Notes under the pieces: generated by a model
Databases searched by the model: none
What the model was told of the DNA's origin: nothing
The model's input: the letters and a program-made list of their open reading frames with translations, nothing else
Assembly (NCBI GenBank): GCA_001931905.2
Contig: MSJI02000006.1
Location: 1 to 64,000 of the forward strand
Length of the DNA stretch: 64,000 nt
From: Cladosporium sp. IMV 00045
Lineage: Eukaryota; Ascomycota; Dothideomycetes; Cladosporiales; Cladosporiaceae
Direction of reading: 5' to 3'
Shown: piece by piece, positions 45,924 to 56,925 of the stretch
How positions within the stretch are numbered: position 1 is the first letter of the stretch
Layout: each line of letters starts with the position of its first letter
Translations under genes and position numbers: made by a program

Positions 45924-47758
45924 TCATCCTTTAACAAATATTTTGATAAATTCATGAAGCTCTTTGGTTCCTTGAGATGGTGCTCGTTTTAAGTAGAGCG
46001 AGAAGTTTGCCTCATCACTCACCGCCGTCTCAACGATCTTCCTGGTCAAAGATTCGAGACCTGATACGATGTTTGCCACACCGAGCTTCATGCGGTCATC
46101 GTCGGATAGGCCACTAAGGGCTCGCTCCCAGAGACAGCGCCAATGCTACAGGGTCCGAAGGATCTTCGTTAACTGATCGGCTAACACCATGGCGACATAT
46201 AGATTGAAGATGACTTACTGCAAAGCTACAATTGATCCCATTGTCAGTTACTTCTCCCCTGTAAACTCGGTCTCAATCGGTTCATTCCATACCGCAAAAT
46301 GCCATATGTAAGTGAAATATGGGTAACTCTGGTCCCTCGAGAGATGTGTGACGGTCTGATACATGTAATCTAGACATGACTTCCTTCAAGCAGCGTGGCG
46401 TGGATACCCGTGGCCGCTCATACCGCTCCAATGGGGGCTTTGGGTCAGCCTCCCAGATGGCGACCTCGCAAGGGAGATCTCCAACCATTTCTGGCAAGGA
46501 AAACCCTGGGGTTTTGTTGCAGGAGAGAGTAGCAAGGCAGTCTGCACAATAAGCCCATGCTACCACGCGAATGATTTGCTCTCGATGTATGAAGACTTGC
46601 CATTCCTCAACAGGGTCATGGCAAACCTGTATGAAGTCGAGTCTTCGTAATGCAAGTATAAGCATGGGTAGTCGTTGTGTAACAGCCACACGTTGCAGTG
46701 CCTGCTTGTCCCTTGGAAGGATGTCCAAGGCATACATCAACAGCGCAGCTTGGCAAATCTGAATGCTTTCTTCGATATCGATCGAATCAGATGTGGGGTT
46801 GCAAAGTATTTCCAGCCGATGGAAAACATATGAGTCCGCAAGGTCATAAAAAGCCCGTGCTATAACAGCAAGTTGAGTTCTATCGTGCTGACCGAAGGTA
46901 TAAGCAGCGCCAGTAAGTACAATCACTAGGAGCAGTGGTAGAGCAGCCTCTTCGATGCTGAAGGATGCCCAGTGTATGATCTGATAATGATAATGACGTT
47001 TGCGGCAAAATGCTTCAACGAATGTGCGGACGTTGGAGATCGTGCAGAACTGGCACAAAGTTGCTAGATCAAAACGACTTTGGTGATATATAGTCCCCTC
47101 GGCATAGGCCGTCAGATCCTTTATCAGGGCTTCTAGTCGAAGAGATAGCTGATGATTATCTGATTCTTGCGGGACGTTGGGACTAAGATAAGCTTCGTTG
47201 CCTGTGCAGTCTGGTATTATATCCAGCTGATCGTCCAGATCCAACGGGCCATGTTCGAACAAGAGTAGAATCGAAGGGTCCATGAAACCCAGAATATCGT
47301 CCCTCAAAGCATCCCCACGTGTCAGTGATCGAGACGTTGGTCCTAGTAAAGGGCCATCTGGTTCCGAGCCAACTGCTCTCTCAGTGATGAAATCCTGCTT
47401 CTCATCGGTGAACTCAAGCAGAAATGACAACGCAGTCTGACCGTAATATATGTCGCAATCTCTTGATAGGCGATTTCGCGAGTGAGAGAGTGTTGTCACT
47501 CCGGCTTGTGATCGGACTGAGCTGCAGGAAAGTTTGCGAGAAACATCGCTCGCATGGCCCTTCAATGCGGGCAGTACAGTGTACTTTGACGCGCGAGCAT
47601 TCCTCGCAAGCTCTTCTCCGACGTCCACGTTTTCTTTTCGGTAGAGCGCGGCTGTCTCGTTTGATGCAGCGCTTAGCATGACGTCTTACACCATCCACCC
47701 GGGAGAAGCAGGTTGAACAGAATGGGCATACACGGCTGTCACAAAGCACAGTGGCCAT
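45924..47758 (-). pseudogene. C2H2-type/Zn2Cys6 transcription factor, frameshifted (copy 2)
   Basis: Counterpart of 25498-27005. The start at 47758 opens the finger CPFCSTCFSRVDGVRRHAKRC (C-x2-C...H-x3-C), a basic stretch KRKRGRRRR, and the Zn2Cys6 cluster ACEECSRVKVHC...GPCERC. Relative to copy 1, two bases of a CT repeat are missing at about 47540. This shifts the frame before the sixth cysteine. The remaining domain (to about 46282) is open in the other frame and includes FVEAFCRKRHYHYQIIHWAS and VAWAYCADCLATLSC. The last exon, joined by an intron ending ttgtag, has TAA at 46215-46217 where copy 1 has CAA, and TAG at 46146-46148 where copy 1 has CAG. All three lesions differ from those in copy 1. 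Confidence 0.77.
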
Positions 47759-48384
47759 GCTACTAGCTTCAGCATTGATCAGCCAGCGAGGGAAGTATGG
47801 CTAGATGGAATCTGTGGCCGGGCATGTGTTGCTCGGATGTGAAGTAGACGGGAGTGTTTTTTCCGAGGGTGGAATTCCTGCTGCTTCCTCGGCCTCCCTT
47901 AAGACCTATGCAAGCTCCACATTTATTTCCATGTACAGCTAGCGGGTGTGATTTGACCGAAGTATAGCTGGCTGTGAGAGAGTGTGATAAAAGCGACGAG
48001 TGTCAATAAACCGAGCAGTGTTGAATTGCCGAAGAGTGTGATTTCCCCGAGAATGATGTTCCTTGTTCTGTAATATATATCGTCTATAACCCAACCACTC
48101 GAGTGAGTCTACTGCATACCTGAAAATACCATGACATGCCAAATGCAATGTACTTGTCACTAGCAGCTGCACGTACGTCTGTCGCTTCCGTCCATTTGAA
48201 TGTCACATTACTAACTCGCCTGGCAATCTCAAGTAAAGGCTATGCCATTGCTACCTGTTCGCCGTCAAGCCTTGCACTGTTATCGACGACTCCATGAAGG
48301 AAATGCCACGCAGAAGAGGCGTCTTTCTCAGCCTCGATTGGGAGCGTCGACAAAGGACCATGAACCACGCGGACTTTCCTCCGA
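47759..48384. other. Intergenic (copy 2)
   Basis: Upstream of the regulator; counterpart of 27006-27628. No feature is supported. Confidence 0.4.
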
Positions 48385-48932
48385 GGTGAAGCCCACCAGT
48401 GTGATGGAGTACTCATTATAAGATTTCCTTGAGCGACAATGAGACCTATCCAGCAAGCTGACGTGTAGCCTTCTTCGCCAGATCTACGATTGACAAACTG
48501 ATTGCTTGGGCACGCAACGGCTCGTTATGGCCATTGACATTTGCTCTTGCTTGCTGTGGCATTGAAATGATGCATACATCAATGCCACGGTACGACCAAG
48601 ATCGTTTAGGCATCATCTTCCGTGCATCCCCACGACAGGCAGACGTAATGATTGTCGCTGGCACCGTGACGAACAAGATGGCACCCGCGGTCCGCCTGGT
48701 TTACGACCAAATGCCAGACCCCAAATGGGTGATCAGCATGGGAAGTTGCGCGAATGGTGGAGGGTACTATCACTACAGCTACAGTGTGTTGCGGGGAGTG
48801 GACCGGATCCTTCCAGTGGATATATTTGTCCCAGGCTGTCCTCCGACAGCCGAGGCTCTGTTGTATGGGATCTTCCAGCTACAGCGCAAGATAAGAAGAA
48901 CGAATGTGACTAGGATGTGGTATCGAAGATAG
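48385..48932 (+). pseudogene. Complex I PSST subunit (NDUFS7/NuoB), 5'-defective copy 2
   Basis: The conserved core is uninterrupted from about 48487 ([20 protein letters not shown]) to the stop at 48930-48932, ending TRMWYRR as in true PSST proteins. All cysteines expected to bind cluster N2 are present: the CC pair in [10 protein letters not shown] in [10 protein letters not shown] and C in VPGCPPT. Upstream, a TGA closes the frame just before VAFFARS, and no ATG precedes the core. A candidate upstream exon would end near MEYSL at about 48420, but its donor reads ataaga where copy 1 has gtgaga, so splicing is doubtful. No presequence for mitochondrial import is evident. Either a 5'-dead copy of a normally single gene or an alternative N-terminus I cannot see. 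The TTG at 48534 would give only a truncated core. Confidence 0.72.
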
Positions 48933-49428
48933 CCTCAGTCGCCTGTCTACGACAGGTGTGCATAGATCGAAGCATCTAAGCTACATTCGTCAGAGAATCT
49001 GGCAAGAGGCATGTCGTCCGGAATTCCAGAAGCCACTTTATGTAGAGAACCATTGTTTTATTGTTGTAGACCTCTGAGCCTCTCAATCGGCCACTGTCAC
49101 ATCTGAGATACTCCGGCACCGAGTAGGCATCCTAGGCATGCATGTTTCTGGAACTTATGAGAATATTAGCGATATGCATAAGCTCCTGAGACCAAGAGGA
49201 GTTGGGCCTCAAGGAGCCTACGACATTTTATTATTTTTTGTTTGAAGCTATATAACGTAATGCGTTGGCCAAAGAACCTGTAAGAGCGGTGATCTTACTC
49301 TGGTTGATGAGGATGGAATATGAAGGAATTAAGTACGCCGGCTAAGAGGAAAACGAGTGTAAGGCGAAGAGAATACGAAAGGGAAAGGAAGAGTTGGACG
49401 AGGAGAGGTCAGCTTCGTGCTAGAACCG
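48933..49428. other. Intergenic (copy 2)
   Basis: Counterpart of 28175-28675; 3' flank of the convergent GMC gene. No gene seen. Confidence 0.4.
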
Positions 49429-51435
49429 TCACTCCTGTCCCTTCAAGATGATGTCGGCGATCTTCTCCGCGAGAGCATAGATGGTGCTCTGCGGGTGGCC
49501 CGGGGGCAGGAACGGGAAAGAACTGGCATCGACCACACGCAGGCCGTCAACACCGAAGACCCTGGCTTGGGAGTCGATGACATCCATCTCATCGACGCGC
49601 TCGGGGACACCGTTGTTCATCGTGCTCTTGCCCATCCTGCAGGTCGAAGCGGCGTGCCAGACGGTCATGAGACTGTCGCGGATGAGGTCTAGGATCGCTT
49701 CGTCGCTGTCTATGTCGAGGCCAGGGTACTTCTCTACGCCCGCTTCCTCGAGTTGCGACTCAACAGCGGGCGTGCGGAAGACTTCGCGCATGCGGCGGTA
49801 CCATGCGACGGCAACTTCCTGGTCGACAGGGTCGCTCAGCCAGTTCGGGTTGATAGCAGGAGCGCGGAGCGGGTCTGATGACTTGAGCGTGATGTTGCCG
49901 CGGGACAGAGGGGCGACCATAGCACCGAGTATGGTGACGTAGTTTTTGCCATCTAGAGGTTGTTGTAACAAAGGAAATCTGAAGTTGCTGATGTAGGCAT
50001 CTGTGGTGATGTGCTCGACCTCGGGCCAGTCCTCCGGGAAGTCATCCAGAGCGTCCAGAGTCTTCTGGCTAAACTTGTCGCGGTAAGAGGGTATCGTGGA
50101 AAGCTTCTCCCATCCCAACAAGTCGGCAATGTAGGTCAATGGCCCTGTGCTTTTGGCGATGTACTCCACGAGGCCTGCTGTGGCAAATTTGAGCAGGTTT
50201 CCTCCAAGCGTCTCAAACTTGACGGAGTACGACGGCCCAAATAGGACGTGATCCCACATGTTCTGTCCAACACCCGGAGCAGACACGATTTGGTCAATGC
50301 CATGTTCTGAAAGGGTATCCGAGGGGCCAATGCCAGAAAGCATCAGGATTTGAGGAGACTGGAAGGCGCCCGCGGAGAGGATGACTTCCTTACGGGCGTT
50401 AATCGTGTATTTGGAAAGGCCGAGGAGGGCGCTGACTTCGACACCAGTAGCCTTGGGCCTTCCGGAAGACTCGTCGAAGAGAATCCGACGTGCTTGCGTG
50501 TGAATGAAGACCTTCAGGTTTCGGCCAGTCTCACTGCTCGCGTTGGCGGCATGAATGTAAGCGGCTGAGGTGCTCCTTGTCTGATCGCTGGCGCGGACAG
50601 TGCTCTGAGACCAGTGGTAGCCCAACAGATTTCCCCTGTTGAATCCGTCGGTCTCCTTGATGCCCAAGGCCTGAAAGCCCTTCTCTAACCATGTCGCCCA
50701 GATGGTCACCCAATTTGAATAGCCGACATGGACTGGGCCGCCGGAGCTGGAGAAGGCGGAGTCGTCGTATTCTTCGGTGATGTTCGTGAAACGTCTGTCC
50801 TTTGGAGGGGTGAAGTCAATCGAGCGTTGGAAGTAGGGCATGAGGCTGTCCAGGGTATAGCTCTGATCGTCGACGGCGTCTGCCCACTTTTGATAGCTTC
50901 CTGTACTTCCACGATGATAGACCATGAAGTTTAAGGCACTGCTTCCGCCCAAGCACTTGCCCCTGGCGTAAGAGATCTCGCGACCATTCAATGCGGGTTG
51001 CGGCTCGGTGATGAACGCCCAGTCTGTGGTCGGCACAGTATCCAGCGGGCTTGACCCCACACCGAAAAGGCCTCCGGCGGGCGTGGTTCCGAAGACAGGC
51101 TTTTCGACTTCATAGTATCCTCCAGCTTCGATTATGGCGACGCTGTCTCCTCCCTCGGCCAGCCTAGCACCAATTCCAGCACCAGCCGTACCACCTCCGA
51201 TCACGACATAATCGAAGGTCTGCTCTCCCCCGAGCACCCCGGCAACAGCTCCAAGTGTTCCCTCGATGTAGCCATCGCCTTGGAGGATGTTTTCAGCTGT
51301 TTCCAGGAGAGGGACGGTGATTGAACTGCCAATTCCGATAGATTTGACCAAATCGAAAAGTCCGAGTCTTGCATTCGTGGATCCAACCTGCGCCAGCAAA
51401 GCTGTCGGCAGCGTCAGCACCGTTTTCAGTAACAT
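49429..51435 (-). CDS. Secreted GMC oxidoreductase (copy 2)
   Basis: 668 residues, the same length as copy 1 (28676-30682) with about 20 substitutions spread along the protein, for example T311I, N267R and S408-region changes. The signal peptide, FAD loop FDYVVIGGGTAGAG, both GMC signatures and the catalytic-type His residues H594 and H647 are unchanged. Most nucleotide differences are silent, as expected if both copies have been under purifying selection. It is predicted to oxidise an alcohol outside the cell with release of H2O2 or to an acceptor; the substrate cannot be inferred. It is the only gene in the inner part of the segment that stays open in both copies beside four broken neighbours. 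Confidence 0.92.
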   Translation of the reverse strand: MLLKTVLTLPTALLAQVGSTNARLGLFDLVKSIGIGSSITVPLLETAENILQGDGYIEGTLGAVAGVLGGEQTFDYVVIGGGTAGAGIGARLAEGGDSVAIIEAGGYYEVEKPVFGTTPAGGLFGVGSSPLDTVPTTDWAFITEPQPALNGREISYARGKCLGGSSALNFMVYHRGSTGSYQKWADAVDDQSYTLDSLMPYFQRSIDFTPPKDRRFTNITEEYDDSAFSSSGGPVHVGYSNWVTIWATWLEKGFQALGIKETDGFNRGNLLGYHWSQSTVRASDQTRSTSAAYIHAANASSETGRNLKVFIHTQARRILFDESSGRPKATGVEVSALLGLSKYTINARKEVILSAGAFQSPQILMLSGIGPSDTLSEHGIDQIVSAPGVGQNMWDHVLFGPSYSVKFETLGGNLLKFATAGLVEYIAKSTGPLTYIADLLGWEKLSTIPSYRDKFSQKTLDALDDFPEDWPEVEHITTDAYISNFRFPLLQQPLDGKNYVTILGAMVAPLSRGNITLKSSDPLRAPAINPNWLSDPVDQEVAVAWYRRMREVFRTPAVESQLEEAGVEKYPGLDIDSDEAILDLIRDSLMTVWHAASTCRMGKSTMNNGVPERVDEMDVIDSQARVFGVDGLRVVDASSFPFLPPGHPQSTIYALAEKIADIILKGQE

Positions 51436-54178
51436 TGTTTAAGGAATGGATGGCATCCTTCTGGATCGCGTGGGCGTGGGGAGTAGGGCACACTTGTAGT
51501 AGTTGACACACGCCACTCCGCCTACCCGGAAGAGGTTCGACGATTGGCAGTCTGTGCCAGATCCACGACATTATTTGTTTGTGATTCGTTGATGGTGTTG
51601 CGGGCACTCTTCGGCGTGGGCCAACCGTCACCAAAGCTGTGGAAGCGACAGCTTAAGCCTGACTCGCGAGCACAATGTGTGAAATGAGAACGTTGCAAGC
51701 TTCAAGTCTGTTCCTGGCAAGTTGACGAAGGATTTTCACTCACGTGGCCGTCGTTTCGGAATTGTGCATATGTCATTAGGTAGGCGCTTAGCAATTCTAA
51801 AGAATAAAGAAGACAAGGATGAAATGCTGCTGGCATCATTACGAAGAGGCTCCATTCATTGAAGCCCGGTCTCCGTCACGCTGCGCAGAGGAAATTCGAG
51901 GACACCACGAAGCAATGCTTTGCAAAAGCAGGAAGAATTCGATGGCTGGCCGGACACTGAATGCTTGATTCTGGCAAATTTCACAATTCAAGTCCATTCG
52001 ACGACGTAGTAGCGCTTATGTGACAAGGATCTTCGTGTATCCGAGTTATGCAGACCACTAAAATAGTCAAATCGGTGTCGAGTCAGTACCACTTAGGTTT
52101 TCTGGCACGACTTGCGACTGTCAAGAGAAGTAGAGGTTCAAAGGTTCCGTGCGCCTCGTATACCTGGAAATCCTCACATTGATCATCCCAGGCTTCCCCA
52201 CAGGACCCTGTAGATCTCTTCCTTTGCCGCGCGATACGCGGTGGTAAACTCCGGAGGTCCGGATACGGATGTAGAACGAGATTCGCATGACTTGTGTTCC
52301 AGTCCATATGCCTTTTTGGTGACTGTTGCGACTTTGTAGTAAGCGATCTTCACGTGGCAATCTCACAAGTCCCGAGCTCGCGGTACGCCAATCGCGTTCT
52401 GAAACAACGCTGTCCTGTATTCTGAGGAAAGCCCCTTCTCGCTTGATGGCCTACTCCACTGTAACGGCGTGGCATATTTGTGTGCTTGTTGTAGTCTGCA
52501 GCACAAACCTTCGATGAGATAGAGGCAACGTATGCTGTCACGGTGAGCACCAGCGCGGACCAGTCGCTCGACGAACAGGGATGGCAGCACACCTTGACAG
52601 GTTCGAAAGGAGCTGTGCAATCCTAATTTTCACAAGAGCAGAAACCATCGGGGCCCTCGCTTACGCTGCTTCGCCGTCTTTTGGCATCTTCACATTTCAG
52701 CAAAGACGTTCCGACGTTGAGAGTTGGGAAGGCGACAAGCCTGGCCCGTACTTCGCAGAATTGCTCGCGGTATGAGACCGTGGGGGTTTTCTCTGGCTCG
52801 ACGGGACCCGCATTAGGCGACATGCATTGCTTGTGTCTACCTAAATACTGATTCGAGGTTTCATCCATCGTTGTGGCGTCCGTCAGTCGAAGATCATGCG
52901 TTGCTTGGGGAAACGGCTGAGTTCGGCTTCTGGGCAATCCTCGCATTTTGGCGATGCAGCTACACTAAAAAAGGTTCCAATGCACAATGGCGAATAGTCA
53001 GAGATCCAGGCTAGCGGATAGCCTGAAAACCCCTCGGAATAAGCGGTCGCCAGATTGATTTCCTAAGAGCTTTGCACACACAGCTTATCCAAAGAATCTG
53101 GCGGTGATTGATGCCGACTGCCAAGTGAGGTTCTGCCTGGGTGATTTGGATGTGCCGACCCTCTCCATGGAGACAAGGCTATTAAACAGAAAACTTGACG
53201 AATCACTAGGCTTCGTGGGTAGCAAAGCAAGCAGTGATCTCTCCAGTCACAGAGAGGTTCAGCCCGCGTAGTTCCACATCAACGGATGGAGCCGCAGCCT
53301 CCTTCAGCTTCTCAGGATCGATGCCTACCCAATCTGGGCAAGACAACGATGTACGACAGATATATGACTCGTGGAAAGACACCGCACTCATGATTCGTAG
53401 GATGATGGCCCAATCCAGATGATCTCTCAGCAGTCATAAGGCACTTCATGACTAAATCGGTGGGCTCACGGGATCCATGTGTGATCGCGATGAATTGTCA
53501 ACGTCAAAAGTCGTGATGGGTGCTGAGCTCCAGTTCGAAAGACCTGTGTCCAGAGGGTTGACGGGCATGAGGTTACTTTGTCTCCCGCTGAAGCGCGAGA
53601 CTCGCGTTATTGAAGTCATTTCGTTAGGCGAGGTGAAGAGTTGGGAGTGGAGAGAGCGGCAGGCAAAGCTCGGGCGGCATTTCGTTCGCCTCGGGACAGC
53701 TGAAATCTGCAGCTCCTTTCGCAGACAAACCTTGCCTCTTAAAAAATCATCACATCACGAAAATATCACAAGCTCGCCTCTTTGCTGGTTTGCGGCATGA
53801 ACGTCGACATGTTGACACTCGTGATCACGGCCAATAGTGTTGAGCTGAACCTAGAGAGTCTGCCTCACGACAGTGGTGCCGCAATATGTTAAGCGCCCTC
53901 CAGTGCTTCAGATGCCACGGCCAAGATCCGCTACGGCATGCAAGGTGTAGCTTGGTAGCATGTTATTGGGGCAAAACACTCTTGGGCGTTTAACAGCATG
54001 CTCGATGGTAGCCGTCAACATCTAGGTCAAGAATAGATTGATGCCCCGGCCGCCGCATTCAACGGTACACCACAGCTAAGTACATTGCCGATCTCTTTGC
54101 TGCCTGTTTCGTTGCAATCTTCGTACTCTGCCATGATTGCTTCTGCTTAATTTCATTCCTTTCTTTGTCGCCTTTGCC
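51436..54178. other. Long intergenic region (copy 2)
   Basis: 2.7 kb between the divergent GMC and surface-protein genes; counterpart of 30683-33920 minus about 490 bases. No gene is supported except the weak short frame listed separately. Confidence 0.45.
53206..53391 (-). CDS. Short uncertain ORF, 61 residues
   Basis: I do not recognise a family. The frame reads MSAVSFHESYICRTSLSCPD and continues with IDPEKLKEAAAPS and VELRGLNLSVTGEITACFAT, which looks more protein-like than neighbouring frames: alternating hydrophobic residues and three cysteines. In copy 1 the matching stretch (about 32,465-32,590) keeps most of this sequence but has TGA where this copy has TGG. It could be the last exon of a small secreted protein whose first exon I cannot find, or a relic. 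Confidence 0.25.
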   Translation of the reverse strand: MSAVSFHESYICRTSLSCPDWVGIDPEKLKEAAAPSVDVELRGLNLSVTGEITACFATHEA

Positions 54179-56925
54179 ATGTTAAAGTCACCATGCGGTG
54201 CTGGCACGGCAGCGATTGCTTATTTGCTTTGGTCAACCAGTCTTTCTACGGCATCTCCGGGTGGGTATCTCTTTAGTCCGAACCTCACAACACAGGGCTC
54301 TGGCACTGACACTGCTCAAATCCAGTGTACAACAATAATTCACAGAAGCATCACTCGAATGATTCCCTGAAAGCTACCGCCTCATCAGGCACCGAACCGC
54401 CAAAGCTTGGACGTTTTATCGTCGAGGGCCTTGGTTTCGAAACTGCTGGAGAGTCAGCGAGGCCTTCCGATCATCTCATTGGACCTAAGGGTAACAATAC
54501 CTCTTCGAAAACGACAGAAAGTTCTTTCTACCAGTTCACAACTAGAGTCGACGATGGTTGGTTCACCGAAACATCGAAAACTCTACGGCCAACGGGACCG
54601 ATCAGTTGGGCAAGTCCAATGCCAGAAGTCGAAAAATGCTGGTCAGACATTGTTACATGGCGTGACTCCAGCATCAAGTGGTGGAACAAGTACATCGCAG
54701 AAACACCTTTCCCTGCGTCAGCGATGACTGAACAGACTACGGGCTTGCGCATCACCGAGACTTCCTGGGAAACAACCATCTATCCGACCAGCGTTCACGA
54801 CTACACCTTGTGCGATGGGACGCCACGAGTAGACGCTCGGCCAGAAACACGGACAACGACGTACAACATGACACACTCGAATGTCCAGACCGTACCGAAG
54901 GAGTACGCCTTCCCTCAAACCCAGCCCTGCATCCCCGACCCAAAGACCTGTCGAAAGTGGTATTACGATTCGAACATCAACGTGACCAACGAGGCTGAGC
55001 TTCTTCAATTATGCGGCAAGCCCACCGGACTCTACGAGCCTTGTCTGGTACGAGGTGGCCCGGTGCAGCTGATATACTGGCCGGAGGAGAGTGGAGAAAG
55101 CCATGTCTGTCCAAACAATGCAAGCCTCCCCATGCGACAACCAAGCAATCCCTCGAATTCTTCAAGCAAGACCATGTTGGAAACAGTGACCGCGCTTGGC
55201 ACTACCTTCACAAGCGGATCAGTCTATCTTTCCTTCCACACACTTTACGCATCATACGACGGGTTCTACGATCGAGTCGGCCCCACCTTCAAGGACACGA
55301 TCATCCCCGTACCCTCCAATAGCATGTCGACGCACTGCGGCGGCCTCACGGAGGCACACGGACCTGGGACCGCGTTGAACTACGCCGACCTCAATTGGCC
55401 CGTCCCTGCGAGTGTGTACAATTGCCAAGCTCGCTGCGACCAGGCTTTTGTCGCACTGACAAACCGGTCCGCCACGCCACCGGAGTGTAAGACCATCTGG
55501 AGCGACGTGAATCCCAACATCGCGATCCCGACCATGATCAAAGACCTGGTGCCGGAATGGTCCAGTTGCGAAATGTCTGGCTTCAGGATTCCCAACTTCT
55601 GGTTCGATCCGCCCGTGATGCTCACTAAAACCGACTCCATCGCCATGCCGAGTACATTTAATGCTGAGCCGACCAAAGAGCCCCAGGCGCCTAGTTTGAG
55701 ATCAACAAGCTCCGGACCAAGGGAAACAGGATCACATCAAGATCCTGCGGGTGGAGCTGCAGAATCGAGCAGTCAAGTGCTTCCTTCCAAAGTACGTGAG
55801 CAGGAAGATGGACCACGACCAATGGGGGGGCATTCCAGCGAGAGTGAGCCGCCGACACAAGTATCCTCGCCTGAAATATCAGGGCAGGAGTCGGCGATAC
55901 GATATGAATCTCCCACCATGGATCATCCGGAAATTTCGACTGAGCACCAGCAGGTCGAGAGTGACAGTCCCACCAAGACGTCAAACCCCAATGCATTCAC
56001 AACGCGGTTCTCGTACCAACCAATTTCATCATCTCTAGACGCCCTCTCTGTGTTACAAAGCGCCTTGGGAGATCTTTCCAGATCTGGGTTTCACCCAAGC
56101 GTTGAATACACAGACATTCCTCAAGCAAGCGATCGGGTCCCAGACAAGACTACACAAGATTCATCCTACCCAGCAACTTCCGACTCTCCAGGGTCTTCTG
56201 ATATCACTGAGGACGAAGGTTTCGAATTGCCAGCCGTGACCATGGTTTCCGGCGAGTCCGCGGATAGCCATGCTGCAACTACCGGCGATCACACGGAGAA
56301 AACGAAAGACAAATCATCCTCGAACTACGCAGCATTCACACCTCCAAATTCAGATGCCAACGAGATCAGCTGCGTCGGCGACAGCGAGCCCATCAACACG
56401 CATTCACAACCAACCAAGACAAATACCGGATCTTGGAACCCGTTTGCGACCGACGACCCGACAGCCACCGACGACCCCACATCCTCATCAGCAGCAATGT
56501 TCACAGACGACGACATGCCGTCCGTGGTGATGGCAGCGCCGGAAGAATCGGACTCCATCAACCTCGTAGCACCGTCGCTCACCATCACGGCCAACATGAT
56601 CAGTGGATCTCCGGGCGCCTTCAGTGTAGGCGGCACCACGTTGGCGGAGGAAGGCGATATTGCCACCCTTGAAAGTGGTGAGACGCTGCTATTCGAGCCA
56701 TCTGGCATCGCGGTGGTCAGAGGGAGCACTACGATTGGGATGAGCGCTATCGGGCTGTATGAAGCAGCTACTGCCTCTGCGAATGAGCCGTCGTCCACAT
56801 CAACAGCGTCGAGTGAGAGCGCGGCCGACGCGGGTGAGCAGGCTGAGGGAAGGGGATGTAGAATGGCAAGTGATTTCTGGGCGGTTCTCATGGCGCTCGT
56901 AGTATTTGTTCTGGTCTACGGCTAG
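54179..56925 (+). CDS. Large secreted Ser/Thr-rich protein, probably GPI-anchored (copy 2)
   Basis: Counterpart of 33921-36658. Exons 54179-54260 and 54326-56925 join in frame to 893 residues; the intron (gtgggt...tccag) is at the same place as in copy 1. The start MLKSPCGAGTAAIAYLLW supplies a signal-like segment. The Cys-rich N-terminal half is nearly identical to copy 1 (PCIPDPKTCRKWYYDSN, CGKPTGLYEPCLVRGGP). The Ser/Thr/Glu linker from about residue 480 to 640 differs at many positions and by small indels. The tail ends with a hydrophobic stretch LMALVVFVLVYG suited to a GPI signal. An extracellular wall location is inferred. No enzyme motif was seen. Confidence 0.78.

Noticed and set aside
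48534..48932. Complete short PSST protein starting at TTG 48534
   Set aside because: TTG start is unlikely, the conserved core continues upstream of it, and no targeting sequence is present; better read as a 5'-defective copy.
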